Shown here: positions 27,877 to 36,785 of the stretch, piece by piece
Numbering within the stretch: the stretch's first letter is position 1
How the letters are laid out: each line of letters opens with the position of its first letter
The notes under the pieces: model-generated
What the model saw: only the letters and a program-made list of their open reading frames with translations
Told to the model about the DNA's origin: nothing
The model's database searches: none
Made by a program: the position numbers and the translations under genes
Assembly: GCF_003634105.1 (NCBI RefSeq)
Contig: NZ_RBIQ01000007.1
Coordinates: 1,364,001 to 1,428,000 of the forward strand
Length of the DNA: 64,000 bases
Source of the DNA: Maribacter vaceletii
GTDB taxonomy: Bacteria > Bacteroidota > Bacteroidia > Flavobacteriales > Flavobacteriaceae
Reading direction: 5' to 3'

Positions 27877-27901
27877 AAAATTCTACTTTTAGGTTATTTT
27901 T

Positions 27902-28192
27902 CTATTTAACTTGTACATTACTCTTAACACCTTCTACAAAAACCTTTGCAGGTTTAAATGCAGGGATATTATGAGCAGGTATTTTTATTGTTGTGTTTTT
28001 AGATATATTTCTTCCAGTTTTTTCAGCTCTAGTTTTAATAATAAAACTTCCAAAACCTCTTAAGTAAACATTATCTCCACTTTCTAAAGAAGTCTTTACT
28101 TCTTCCATAAAAGATTCAACTGTTGCCTGTACATCTCCTTTTTCAATTCCCAGTTTATCTGAGATTTTCGATACAATTTCCGCTTTCGTCAT
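27902..28192 (-). CDS. hup: HU-family DNA-binding protein
   Basis: This 96-residue nucleoid protein starts MTKAEIVSKISDKLGIEKGD. The DNA-binding arm region FGSFIIKTRAEKTGRNISKNTTIKIPA follows the HU/IHF pattern, with a short C-terminal extension (FVEGVKSNVQVK). It belongs to the HU/IHF superfamily; IHF identity cannot be excluded but there is no partner nearby. The microprotein gene follows 25 bases downstream, probably on the same mRNA. A TATATTTG element lies upstream on the same strand. Confidence 0.92.
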   Translation of the reverse strand: MTKAEIVSKISDKLGIEKGDVQATVESFMEEVKTSLESGDNVYLRGFGSFIIKTRAEKTGRNISKNTTIKIPAHNIPAFKPAKVFVEGVKSNVQVK

Positions 28193-28229
28193 CTTGAATT
28201 TTAGATTTTCTGTATGTTTTTTCGGGATG

Positions 28230-28237
28230 CAAATATA
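28230..28237 (-). promoter_or_regulatory. Probable -7 element of the HU gene promoter
   Basis: On the minus strand the sequence reads TATATTTG, an exact TAnnTTTG match, about 38 bases before the HU start codon. Confidence 0.55.
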
Positions 28238-28318
28238 TAAATTAAATTGAATCTTTCACCCTAAAGAACTAATTTTAAGTATTTAAACTACTACTTTTAT
28301 ATTTAACTCTAATTGAAC

Positions 28319-29350
28319 ATGTTGTTTTCGCATAAAATTTTGCACTGGTATGCCCAAAATAAAAGGACTTTACCATGGCGTACTACAAGAAATCCATATA
28401 ACATTTGGTTGTCCGAAGTTATCTTACAACAAACAAAAGTAGCACAAGGAACTCCATATTATTTAAAATTTACAGATACTTTTCCTACAATACAGGATTT
28501 GGCAAGTGCGCCACAAGAAAAAGTTTTAAAACTTTGGCAAGGTTTAGGCTATTATTCTAGAGCAAGAAATTTACATGAAGCAGCTAAATTTATTGTTTCT
28601 AATTTGGATGGAAAATTTCCAGAGAGCTATAAAGAATTAATTAAATTAAAAGGGATAGGAGATTATACTGCAAGTGCAATTGCATCCATTTGTTTTAATG
28701 CTCAAGAAGCTGTTGTAGACGGTAACGTTTATAGAGTTCTTTCTAGATATTTTGGTGTAGATATTCCTATTAATAGTACAGAGGGAGTTAAATATTTTAA
28801 AAAATTAGCTGTAGAGTTGTTAGATAAAGAAAATACCAGAGACTATAATCAAGGAATTATGGAATTTGGAGCTATACAGTGTACTCCTAAAAATCCAGAT
28901 TGTATTTCTTGCCCTTTAAAAAATAGTTGTGTTGCTTTGGAAAAAAACATGGTAAGTGGTTTGCCTATTAAAATAAAAAAGACCAAAATAAAAAAACGAT
29001 ATTTTAATTATATTATTCCTATCATTAAAGATAGTTTCACAGTACTTAATCAAAGAACAGGAAAAGGTATTTGGCAAGGTTTGTGGCAATTTCCATTAAT
29101 AGAGCTAGCAAAAGAAGCTAGTTTAAATGAAGTAGAAAAGGAAGCAACTGCCCTATTAAATATTAATGCATCTTTACATGTTTATAAAGATGTTGCAATA
29201 GTTCATAAATTATCTCACCAACATTTATATACAAAATTTTGGATTCTAGAAACAACTCAGGAAATAGATAATATGGTTAAAATAGAAGAATTAGAAAAAT
29301 ATCCTGTACCAGTTTTAATCGCAGATTTTATTAAAACCTATAAATTTTAG
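28319..29350 (+). CDS. mutY: A/G-specific adenine DNA glycosylase
   Basis: MutY removes adenine mispaired with 8-oxoguanine. From ATG 28319 the protein is 343 residues; a TTG two codons upstream is also in frame. The N-terminal helix-hairpin-helix glycosylase domain shows LPWRTTRNPYNIWLSEVILQ in parts, LKGIGDYTASAIASI (HhH) and VVDGNVYRVLSR with the catalytic Asp. The [4Fe-4S] cluster cysteines are Cys188, Cys195, Cys198 and Cys204 (C-x6-C-x2-C-x5-C). The C-terminal NUDIX-like 8-oxoG recognition domain follows from about residue 225 (GKGIWQGLWQFPL). The ssb gene starts 25 bases downstream but has its own promoter-like element. Confidence 0.95.
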   Translation: MLFSHKILHWYAQNKRTLPWRTTRNPYNIWLSEVILQQTKVAQGTPYYLKFTDTFPTIQDLASAPQEKVLKLWQGLGYYSRARNLHEAAKFIVSNLDGKFPESYKELIKLKGIGDYTASAIASICFNAQEAVVDGNVYRVLSRYFGVDIPINSTEGVKYFKKLAVELLDKENTRDYNQGIMEFGAIQCTPKNPDCISCPLKNSCVALEKNMVSGLPIKIKKTKIKKRYFNYIIPIIKDSFTVLNQRTGKGIWQGLWQFPLIELAKEASLNEVEKEATALLNINASLHVYKDVAIVHKLSHQHLYTKFWILETTQEIDNMVKIEELEKYPVPVLIADFIKTYKF

Positions 29351-29358
29351 TACTTTTG
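29351..29358 (+). promoter_or_regulatory. Probable -7 element for ssb-gldE-gldD
   Basis: TACTTTTG fits TAnnTTTG. It begins right at the mutY stop codon and ends 17 bases before the ssb ATG. Confidence 0.45.
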
Positions 29359-29375
29359 ATTATTAGATAAAAATT

Positions 29376-29834
29376 ATGAGCGGAACATTAAATAAAGTAA
29401 TGCTAATTGGGCATTTGGGAGACGAAGTAAAAATGCACTATTTTGAAGGAGGAAATAGTATAGGACGTTTTCCTATTGCAACAAACGAAACATATACAAA
29501 TAAGCAAACTGGAGAAAAAGTTACAAATACAGATTGGCACAATGTTGTTGTTCGTAATAAAGCTGCAGAAATATGCGAAAAGTATTTAAGTAAAGGAGAT
29601 AAGGTATATGTAGAAGGCCGTTTAAAAAACCGTCAATGGCAAGGAGAAGATGGTAATACTAGATATACTACGGAAGTTCATGTACAAGATTTTACTTTTT
29701 TATCTACTAAGAAAGAAAGTATGGCAAATGCTAAGAGCCAACCACAGCAACAAGCTGCGCAACCCTCTAAGCCAACGCCACAACAACCAGCACAGTCTGC
29801 TGCTCCCCAAGAAGACGATGATTTACCATTTTAA
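29376..29834 (+). CDS. ssb: Single-stranded DNA-binding protein
   Basis: This 152-residue SSB has an N-terminal OB-fold (about residues 1-110: LNKVMLIGHLGDEVKM, TDWHNVVVRNKAAEICEKYL, GDKVYVEGRLKNRQWQ). A Gln/Pro-rich linker follows, then the acidic tip DDDLPF that binds partner proteins. It is the first gene of a probable ssb-gldE-gldD unit, with gldE 17 bases after its stop. This order is frequent in flavobacteria. Confidence 0.95.
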   Translation: MSGTLNKVMLIGHLGDEVKMHYFEGGNSIGRFPIATNETYTNKQTGEKVTNTDWHNVVVRNKAAEICEKYLSKGDKVYVEGRLKNRQWQGEDGNTRYTTEVHVQDFTFLSTKKESMANAKSQPQQQAAQPSKPTPQQPAQSAAPQEDDDLPF

Positions 29835-29851
29835 ACTCTAAATAGTAACTA

Positions 29852-31180
29852 TTGGACCCTGACCCCCTTAGTTTAGTATTAAATTTTGTTATAATGGATA
29901 GTGCTTTTGCTATTAAAGTAGCTATTCTTATACTTTTATTAGTTTGTTCTGCCCTTATTTCTGGAGCAGAAGTAGCTTTTTTTGGCCTTTCACAAACAGA
30001 TGTAAAGGATATTGAAGAAGAAAAAACAAACAAGGGTAGTTTAGTTGTAAAACTACTTAGTAGGCCAAAAAAATTACTAGCTACCATACTAATAGCCAAT
30101 AATGCTATAAATATTGGAATAGTTTTATTGTTTAATGTTCTTGGCGATAATTTATTTGCAAATATTACAACGGTAATTTTTGGAATTGTTTCTGTTCGTT
30201 TTTTATTAGAAGTAGTAGTAGCTACTTTTTTAATTTTAATGTTCGGGGAAATTTTACCAAAGGTGTATGCTAATAGGAATAAAATAAGTTTCTCAGAATT
30301 CATGGTGTATCCTTTAAAGGTTTTAGATGTACTATTTTCTCCTTTAAGTTTGCCAATGCGTTATGGTACTATATTTTTATACAATAAACTTGGCAAAGAA
30401 AAATCTAGTTTAAGCGTAGATCATTTATCTCAAGCATTAGAGCTTACATCAGACGGAGATACAACAAAAGAAGAGCAAAAAATTTTAGAAGGGATAGTAT
30501 CTTTTGGTAATACAGATACGAAACAAGTTATGTGCCCAAGGATAGATATTTTTGCTTTAGATGAGAAAATGAAATTTCTAGAGGTTTTAGAAGAAATTAA
30601 AACACATGGGTATTCTAGGATTCCAGTTTTTTCGGAAAATATGGATAATGTTTTGGGAGTATTATATGTAAAAGATTTATTGCCATATTTAGACCGTAAA
30701 ACTTTTAATTGGTTGTCCTTAATGCGAGATCCTTTTTTTGTTCCTGAAAATAAAAAATTAGACGATTTGTTATTGGAATTTCAAGAAAAGAAAAATCATC
30801 TAGCAGTTGTGGTAGATGAGTATGGAGGAACGTCTGGTATAGTTACATTAGAAGATATAATAGAAGAAATTGTTGGGGATATTAGTGATGAATTTGATGA
30901 TGAAGATTTAATTTATTCTAAGTTAGATGCTTATAATTATGTTTTTGATGGTAAAACAGCTTTAAAAGATTTTTATAGAGTTATAAAACTTGAAGATGAA
31001 GATTTCTTTGAACAAGAAAAAGGAGAATCGGAAACTATAGCAGGTTTTGTTTTAGAAATAGCAGGTAATTTTCCTAAAAAAGGAGAGCTAGTAAAATTTA
31101 AGGACTATAAATTTGTTGTAGAAAGTTTAGATAAAAAGAGATTAAAACAAATAAAAGTAACCCTACCGCATGATTCTTAA
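29852..31180 (+). CDS. gldE: Gliding motility-associated protein GldE (CNNM/CorC-type)
   Basis: This 442-residue membrane protein has an N-terminal DUF21 transmembrane domain (about residues 15-200, three or four helices), a CBS pair (about 205-330, with ILEGIVSFGNTDTKQVMCPR and DEYGGTSGIVTLEDIIEEIVGD) and a C-terminal CorC/HlyC domain (from about 350). The start used is TTG 29852, which gives the MDPDPLSL N-terminus that I recall from GldE proteins. ATG 29894 is the alternative and would give a protein 14 residues shorter. It overlaps gldD by 11 bases, which supports the Gld assignment over a general Mg/Co transporter. GldE is linked to flavobacterial gliding. Confidence 0.88.
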   Translation: MDPDPLSLVLNFVIMDSAFAIKVAILILLLVCSALISGAEVAFFGLSQTDVKDIEEEKTNKGSLVVKLLSRPKKLLATILIANNAINIGIVLLFNVLGDNLFANITTVIFGIVSVRFLLEVVVATFLILMFGEILPKVYANRNKISFSEFMVYPLKVLDVLFSPLSLPMRYGTIFLYNKLGKEKSSLSVDHLSQALELTSDGDTTKEEQKILEGIVSFGNTDTKQVMCPRIDIFALDEKMKFLEVLEEIKTHGYSRIPVFSENMDNVLGVLYVKDLLPYLDRKTFNWLSLMRDPFFVPENKKLDDLLLEFQEKKNHLAVVVDEYGGTSGIVTLEDIIEEIVGDISDEFDDEDLIYSKLDAYNYVFDGKTALKDFYRVIKLEDEDFFEQEKGESETIAGFVLEIAGNFPKKGELVKFKDYKFVVESLDKKRLKQIKVTLPHDS

Positions 31181-31730
31181 ATATAGCTTTAGCGTATTAA
31201 TAGTACTAATTTGTTTGGTAAGCTGTCAAGAAAAAGAACCTCTGCCTAAGCCTAAAGCGCAATTGCGTTTGGAATATGTTTTAGGTAATGATAAAAAGGT
31301 GGAGACTAGTAATTTTGAATTTCTTTATAATGATAATGCTTTAATAGATAAAAAGGAAGATAATTCTTTTGTGATTTCTTATCCTGATATGAAAGGGGCA
31401 ATTTTTATTAGCTATAAAAAAGTAGATAATAATTTAAGTAAATTAATTACTGATGCAGAAAGACTTAGTTATGAGCATGCCGTAAAGGCAGATGGTATTC
31501 ATCCGCAAGTATTTAGTAATCCAGAAAAAAAGGTACATGGTGTTTTGTTTGAGGTTGTTGGTAATGCAGCATCGCAGTCTCAATTTTTTGCTACAGATAG
31601 TACAAATCACTTTTTAACAGGCTCTTTGTATTTTTATACCAAACCAAATTATGATTCTATTTATCCTGCTGCAGCTTATTTAAAGGAGGATATAGGAAAA
31701 ATAATGGAGAGCCTAAAATGGAAAGATTAA
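31170..31730 (+). CDS. gldD: Gliding motility lipoprotein GldD
   Basis: This 186-residue lipoprotein is required for gliding in Flavobacterium johnsoniae. The signal peptide ends at lipobox LVSC (Cys19), followed by QEKEPLPKPKAQLRLEY, the typical GldD start of the mature protein. The rest contains GAIFISYKKVDNNLSKLI and the C-terminal IYPAAAYLKEDIGKIMESL. It overlaps gldE by 11 bases, so it is translationally coupled. Together with gldE and the T9SS sorting domain elsewhere in the window, it indicates a gliding, type-IX-secreting organism. Confidence 0.92.
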   Translation: MILKYSFSVLIVLICLVSCQEKEPLPKPKAQLRLEYVLGNDKKVETSNFEFLYNDNALIDKKEDNSFVISYPDMKGAIFISYKKVDNNLSKLITDAERLSYEHAVKADGIHPQVFSNPEKKVHGVLFEVVGNAASQSQFFATDSTNHFLTGSLYFYTKPNYDSIYPAAAYLKEDIGKIMESLKWKD

Positions 31731-31735
31731 AGCTC

Positions 31736-32158
31736 TTATTTTTTAAGCAAGGTCTCTGCATTAGCAATACTAGTATTTATTAAATTTGCAACTTCTTTAA
31801 CGCTCTCTTCTTCTTCATTTAATAAATTTTGTTTTTCGGCACTTAATTCTTTTCCATTAAGAATCTCATCAGAATCAAATTTAGAACCAAAACCTTGCAT
31901 CCAATCCATCATAGATTTGTTTGCATTTTGTAAATCCTTCATCGCTTTTTCATACTTCATTCCACTTTCAGTAGAGTCTATCAAAGGCTTTAAAGTACTA
32001 ACTAATTTCCCTATCTCTCCCATTTTTGGCATTACTTCATCATGAATGGCCATTACTTGCTGCATTTGTGTAGGGCCTGTAGGGGCTTTTTTTTCTTCTT
32101 TACAAGAAGTATACGTTAAGGTGATAATAGCGGTTAATAATAAAAGATGTTTTTTCAT
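31736..32158 (-). CDS. Helical lipoprotein, last gene of a putative metal-uptake operon
   Basis: This 140-residue lipoprotein has lipobox YTSC (Cys19). The mature part is almost all helix, with Met/Lys/Glu-rich heptad-like segments (MQQVMAIHDEVMPKMGEIGKL) containing several Met and one His. Similar proteins are often named viral A-type inclusion protein, a label without functional meaning. It follows the HMA-type lipoprotein gene by 4 bases, so it belongs to that operon. A periplasmic metal-handling or structural role is inferred only from context. It ends 5 bases from convergent gldD. Confidence 0.7.
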   Translation of the reverse strand: MKKHLLLLTAIITLTYTSCKEEKKAPTGPTQMQQVMAIHDEVMPKMGEIGKLVSTLKPLIDSTESGMKYEKAMKDLQNANKSMMDWMQGFGSKFDSDEILNGKELSAEKQNLLNEEEESVKEVANLINTSIANAETLLKK

Positions 32159-32162
32159 GGTC

Positions 32163-32510
32163 TTACTTTTTTATTTCAACATTTTTAATGGTGTACACAT
32201 AGTCTTTAACCTTAGTATTAGTTATGGTTTTTAAAATTGTTTCTGAGGATACCTTATTGGGATTAAAAACCACCTCTCCTTTAGCTTTTTCATAGCTAAT
32301 AGTAGCTTCTTCTATACCATCAATTTGTAATAGGTTAGTTTGTATTTTATTTGCACAGCCTTCTTGGCACGCCATTCCTTCAATTAGAATAATAGCGGTA
32401 TTATTTGTAGTGGCGACTATTGTTTTATCGGAACTAGAAATCGACTTTTTTGAGCTATTGCAACTAATAAATGCAATGAAAAGAAGTAACGTAAGTGCTT
32501 TTATTTTCAT
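32163..32510 (-). CDS. HMA-like (heavy-metal-associated) domain lipoprotein
   Basis: From ATG 32510 the protein is 115 residues and begins with a lipoprotein signal with Cys17 (AFISC). A start eight codons upstream would spoil the signal. The mature part is a ferredoxin-like HMA domain with GMACQEGCA, giving Cys48 and Cys52. The classical motif is GMxCxxC, so the spacer here is one residue longer, a variant seen in some periplasmic HMA proteins. Binding of Cu(I) or a similar soft metal is likely. It lies 47 bases downstream of the PepSY gene and 4 bases before the helical lipoprotein gene. Confidence 0.78.
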   Translation of the reverse strand: MKIKALTLLLFIAFISCNSSKKSISSSDKTIVATTNNTAIILIEGMACQEGCANKIQTNLLQIDGIEEATISYEKAKGEVVFNPNKVSSETILKTITNTKVKDYVYTIKNVEIKK

Positions 32511-32557
32511 TTCAATTTTTTTATAAAGATACAAACTAACCTATGTGTTGTAGGTAG

Positions 32558-33802
32558 CTAATTTGTAGTTACCTTCCTTTTTCTAAATTTTTCTAGAATA
32601 AAAATAAAGATTAAACTGATTCCAAATAAAGGAAAGAGAGCAGCAAGAAGTACTATAACCCCGATAATTCCATAACCAATATTAAACTTTTTAGGTACTT
32701 TAGGAATACTCCAACTGCCTTTTCTTTTACGTTTTATATAGGAAATAATTGCCGAAATACTTGCTGTACATAAAGCAAATGCAGTAAATATCATTAACCA
32801 CCAGTTCCAAGCACCAAATTGTCCTTGATGAAAAGCCATAACCCACATTCTTCCTCGCATTAAAATACCAACATCTTCCCAATTAGCTTGGTGTATAATA
32901 GTACCGCTATACTGGTCAAAATAGATTTTTTTCTGCGCAGATAAATTAGAATAAAACTCATTAGAAACAGTATATGTTCCATTTGGCCCTTTTGGTAGTT
33001 CAATAGATACTTTACCTTTTAATTGTAGTGCTTTTGCTTTATTCACCATAGTATCTAGGCTAAGTGTTTCTCCAGTAATGTTGGATCTAAAATGATGACC
33101 TTGCCATGTTGCAGGATACCCAGTATTAGTTACTTTTTGCATCCATTTAAAATTAGCACCAAAAACATCAGTCCATGGAAAACCACCAGCTAAAGTAAGT
33201 AGTAAAAGCCCAGATATCCAGAAGCTAAAAATTACATGTAAATCTCTAAAGAGAATTTGCTTCCCTTGGTTAATTCTAGGAATAAAAAAACCTTTTAAGC
33301 TCCAACGTCTAGAAGGCCACCAAACATAAAGACCACTAATAATTAGAACAACCATCCAACTGGCAATAAGTTCTACAATTTTAGTGCCCCATGTACCTAA
33401 TAGAAGTTCTCCATGTAGTTTTCTTATTTTAAACATTAAAGTAGTTGCGGGTATAATTTCCCCAGAAACAGTAGCGTTGTATGGATTTATATAAAGCGAT
33501 TTTTTTCCTCCAAATTTACCAGAAACAAATTCGGTTGCTTGGTTTTCCTGAGTTGGGATTACCATTGCGTTAGGCTTTTTAATTGCGTTTTTATTTGCAA
33601 TTTCTAATTGTTTTTCAAAAGATATTGGAGTGCCTTGTATTTGTACTTCTGTAATATGTTTTTGTTTTGGAGTTTCATAATCTGCTTTTAGTAAATACAA
33701 GAAACCTGTTATAGCTAAAAGGGTTACAAAAGGAGCAGAAATTAATCCTGCAATTACATGCCACTTCCAAAGCCATTTATTTAATAAATCATTTTTTTTC
33801 AT
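32558..33802 (-). CDS. PepSY-associated transmembrane protein
   Basis: From ATG 33802 this is a 414-residue inner membrane protein; ATG 33844 would add 14 residues that are not typical. It has a first helix after MKKNDLLNKWLWKWHVIAGL, a large periplasmic part with a PepSY-like domain, and three more helices, one followed by an Arg/Lys-rich turn (IKRKRKG). PepSY-TM proteins often accompany siderophore or metal TonB receptors and may reduce metal complexes or release them in the periplasm. Here the TonB receptor gene is directly upstream. Confidence 0.85.
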   Translation of the reverse strand: MKKNDLLNKWLWKWHVIAGLISAPFVTLLAITGFLYLLKADYETPKQKHITEVQIQGTPISFEKQLEIANKNAIKKPNAMVIPTQENQATEFVSGKFGGKKSLYINPYNATVSGEIIPATTLMFKIRKLHGELLLGTWGTKIVELIASWMVVLIISGLYVWWPSRRWSLKGFFIPRINQGKQILFRDLHVIFSFWISGLLLLTLAGGFPWTDVFGANFKWMQKVTNTGYPATWQGHHFRSNITGETLSLDTMVNKAKALQLKGKVSIELPKGPNGTYTVSNEFYSNLSAQKKIYFDQYSGTIIHQANWEDVGILMRGRMWVMAFHQGQFGAWNWWLMIFTAFALCTASISAIISYIKRKRKGSWSIPKVPKKFNIGYGIIGVIVLLAALFPLFGISLIFIFILEKFRKRKVTTN

Positions 33803-33852
33803 TTCTTTAATTTTAAAAAATGGGTTGTTAAAATCAGCATCCAATAGATAAA

Positions 33853-36186
33853 TTAAAAAGAGTATTTTATTCCGCCATGGAAAGCTCTTGGGTTTCCAAT
33901 GATATAACTGTTCTCACTTCTAAATCTATTGTAAGAAGCTCTAACGGAATATAAATCATCAAAGATGTTTAGTGCATGCGCCCAGATTTCAAAGTTTTTG
34001 TAGTTATACGTTGCTTTTAGGTTTATGATGTTGTGGCCATCATAGGTAGCAGTACTAAAAGTTCCGTCTTGATTATCAATTTGACCTTTAAAACTAGTAT
34101 TGTATTTGCCAACTAATTCATGTTCGGCAGCTATTTTAAAGTTTTTAAAGTAGGAGGGTTTGTAGGTTATTGTAGACATGCCTAATAGTTTTGGAGCAGT
34201 CTCCATTGGAGTGTTAGAATAATCTGTTCCCCTTTCAAAAAAGCTAATGTATTTATGATTGGCATAACTACCATTATGGCTTAATGCAATTTCTTTTGTG
34301 GCATAAAATGTTATTCCATATTCTATTCCTGTAGAACGTGTTTTTCCTGCATTTGCATTGTAGAAAAGGTCGTTGGGGTCCCTAAGTGTTATCAATGTAT
34401 TTTTCCCTTCTAATAAATACAAAGCAGCATCTAACTTCCATTTTTTGTTTTTAAAATAACCACCAATTTCATAGTTGTTATAGTCACTTGGTTTTAAATC
34501 AAAAATTTCTCCTCCAATATCTACAAGGCTGTTTCTGTATAAATCAGATGTTTGGGGCGGAGTAAATCCATTAGAATAGTTTGCGTAAATACCCCCAGTG
34601 TTAGAAAAGTTAAAGTTTGCACCTAATTTAGGGGAAATGTTATTGTATTCCGATTTTGTATCCTGAGCTCCAGCTTGCCCGTCTATACGGTTATCATAAT
34701 CATAAACAAATTTATCATAACGTAGGGCAGCAGTAATTTTTAAAGCTTGGATAGGTGAAATTTCAAATTGAAAATAACCTGCATAGTTTAAAATATCTGC
34801 CTCGTAGTTTAAAATATAATCATTAGAATTTTTGGAGTAACTAAGGTTTTGTCCGGTAGTAGGGTCAACCGTAATACTTATGTTTTCGGCTACATAGTCT
34901 TGAGGAGATAAATCTGCAAATCCTCCCACAATTAATGAAGAATTAAGAAAATTAAAATCGACTTTATGTTGTACTAAACCAACATAGCTAACAAATTGAT
35001 TGGAGTTAGTTTCTCCAGAACCTTGCCCAGTTAACTGCCCATTATTCCTAAACTGACGAACTCTATAAGACGGTATTTGGTCCATTCTATTGTCCCTGTA
35101 AATAAAGTTGAATGATGTTTTGTTGTTATCATTCCAATACTTATCTAAAGTGCTTCTGTATCTAAAAGCTAGAGCTACTCTTTCTGTAAAAGTTTGATCA
35201 CTTTCATAATTACCACCTAGATAGTCAGATTCACTTAATGAACCTGTCATATCTGTTCTAAAATCAACAAGAGTTATAGCATTAGTCCATTTTAGAGATT
35301 CAGAAAAATCATTAATAGTTTTAAAAGTAACAGCAAATTTTTCATAGTCACTATGTTCAATTGGGCCATTTTCCCTAAATATATAGTGTGTTCCAAGATA
35401 GAAGCCAAAATTTTTGGAGTTATGGTTAGCTATTTCTGCTTCGTATTTTTTAACACCCATATCATTGGCTTGGAAGCCAATACAGCCATGTAATCCAGAT
35501 TTAGGGTTTTTGGTTAAGAAGTTAAAACTACCGCCAATAGATTCGCTTCCGTATATACTTGATGCTGGTCCTTTTAAAACTTCAACCCTTTCAAAAGAAG
35601 TGTTATTCATTTCTAATAGGGCGTTATGATTAAACACTGCTGTTGGTCTAATAGGTAAACCATCTTCTACATATAAGAATAATGACTTAGTAGATATAGG
35701 AGAACGTACGGACATAAAGTGAACTTCATTACTAGAAGCCTTAGAGGTAGCCATAAAAACGCCAGGTACCTGATTAACAATTTGCTCAATGCCAAATGGT
35801 TTGGTTTCTTTAATATTTTGAGCACTAATTACAGATATGGCTGCTGGAACTTCTTTTCGTTTTTGTTGTTCTCTACTTGCGGATATAACAACCTCTTCTA
35901 GAGATTCTTCTGCTATTTGTAATTGTATGGTATTGAATTCAGAATTTAGAGTTGTAGTTGCATCTGAGTACCCAATATAACTAACAGTAACCTTAGAATT
36001 CGTTTTTAATAAAATAGAAAACTCTCCTTTTTTATTTGTTGTAGTTCCTTTTTTTGTTTCCGAAATTATTGTTGCTCCGTGTAGAGCTTCGTTATTTTCT
36101 CCTAATACTTTTCCTTTATATGTGTTTTGAGCAAATGTAATTGTGCTGATTGCTAATGCAAACAACAGTATGCTAATTTTTTTCAT
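33853..36186 (-). CDS. TonB-dependent receptor, probably for a metal complex
   Basis: The product is 777 residues: a signal peptide ending STITFAQ, a CarboxypepD_reg-like domain (about 21-95), a plug (about 100-225, with LEEVVISASREQQKR and VEVLKGPASSIYGSESIGG) and a barrel ending in GGIKYSF. Downstream genes encode a PepSY membrane protein, an HMA-type lipoprotein and a helical lipoprotein. A small Cys-motif membrane protein gene lies upstream. This company suggests uptake of a metal (copper or iron) complex. The cargo cannot be settled from sequence. Confidence 0.88.
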   Translation of the reverse strand: MKKISILLFALAISTITFAQNTYKGKVLGENNEALHGATIISETKKGTTTNKKGEFSILLKTNSKVTVSYIGYSDATTTLNSEFNTIQLQIAEESLEEVVISASREQQKRKEVPAAISVISAQNIKETKPFGIEQIVNQVPGVFMATSKASSNEVHFMSVRSPISTKSLFLYVEDGLPIRPTAVFNHNALLEMNNTSFERVEVLKGPASSIYGSESIGGSFNFLTKNPKSGLHGCIGFQANDMGVKKYEAEIANHNSKNFGFYLGTHYIFRENGPIEHSDYEKFAVTFKTINDFSESLKWTNAITLVDFRTDMTGSLSESDYLGGNYESDQTFTERVALAFRYRSTLDKYWNDNNKTSFNFIYRDNRMDQIPSYRVRQFRNNGQLTGQGSGETNSNQFVSYVGLVQHKVDFNFLNSSLIVGGFADLSPQDYVAENISITVDPTTGQNLSYSKNSNDYILNYEADILNYAGYFQFEISPIQALKITAALRYDKFVYDYDNRIDGQAGAQDTKSEYNNISPKLGANFNFSNTGGIYANYSNGFTPPQTSDLYRNSLVDIGGEIFDLKPSDYNNYEIGGYFKNKKWKLDAALYLLEGKNTLITLRDPNDLFYNANAGKTRSTGIEYGITFYATKEIALSHNGSYANHKYISFFERGTDYSNTPMETAPKLLGMSTITYKPSYFKNFKIAAEHELVGKYNTSFKGQIDNQDGTFSTATYDGHNIINLKATYNYKNFEIWAHALNIFDDLYSVRASYNRFRSENSYIIGNPRAFHGGIKYSF

Positions 36187-36292
36187 TTATAATAATGTTA
36201 TAGTTTAAGTAAAAGCTTTTTCTTTTTCTTAAAAATTATTTTGATAATAAAAATGTAAAACCTTAAATGTAATTATTGATGGTTGGGATATA

Positions 36293-36667
36293 TTAGCTTA
36301 AATAAATAGGAGGTTTTAGTGTGTCTTTATGGAAGAGAAAGTGGTAATCTTTCGTATATTTTTTTTGGATGTTTGAAAATAAGTTCTTTTTGTATAGCAA
36401 ATCAAGTTTTATTAAATAAACAAAACCTATTGGGTATTCTTCTAAAGATACTTTTGGGATATTAGTTTTTTTGTTTTCTTCCTGCGCTTTTAATTGCTGC
36501 ATTAAATAACATTTTCCTTGGCAATTAAGTTCTGTTCTTTCTTTATTGATGCAAAGAACCTCTGCTATATAATCTTTATTAGAAATATATTCTAATAAAG
36601 GCAGGATAGGCCTTGTCATAGCAAGTAAATAAAGTAATACAAGAAAATACGAAAAATAAAGTTTCAA
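36293..36667 (-). CDS. Small membrane-anchored protein with C-x9-C-x3-C motif
   Basis: This 124-residue protein has an N-terminal membrane anchor (about residues 4-24) followed by LCINKERTELNCQGKCYLM, where Cys39, Cys49 and Cys53 could bind a metal or form a disulfide. The rest is Lys-rich and carries no known domain. I recognise no family name, but it lies 106 bases upstream of the metal-type TonB receptor gene on the same strand, and no terminator is visible between them. A role in the same metal system is an inference. Confidence 0.65.
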   Translation of the reverse strand: MKLYFSYFLVLLYLLAMTRPILPLLEYISNKDYIAEVLCINKERTELNCQGKCYLMQQLKAQEENKKTNIPKVSLEEYPIGFVYLIKLDLLYKKNLFSNIQKKYTKDYHFLFHKDTLKPPIYLS

Positions 36668-36785
36668 TATTAAATCTTAAGAATTTAAGTTTTGTAAAAG
36701 TAGGACACAATTATCGATAAAAAAAATAGGTTTTTAGAGTAAGTAATATTAAAAAATGAGCCAAATTTGTAAGAAATATTTTTGA

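Noticed and set aside
29767-30303. A 178-codon minus-strand frame opposite gldE
   Set aside because: gldE is well supported by domains and gene order. The antisense frame has no recognisable family.
36777-36784. TATTTTTG as a promoter for the EamA transporter
   Set aside because: It ends 1 base before the only usable GTG start, which would place the transcription start inside the gene.
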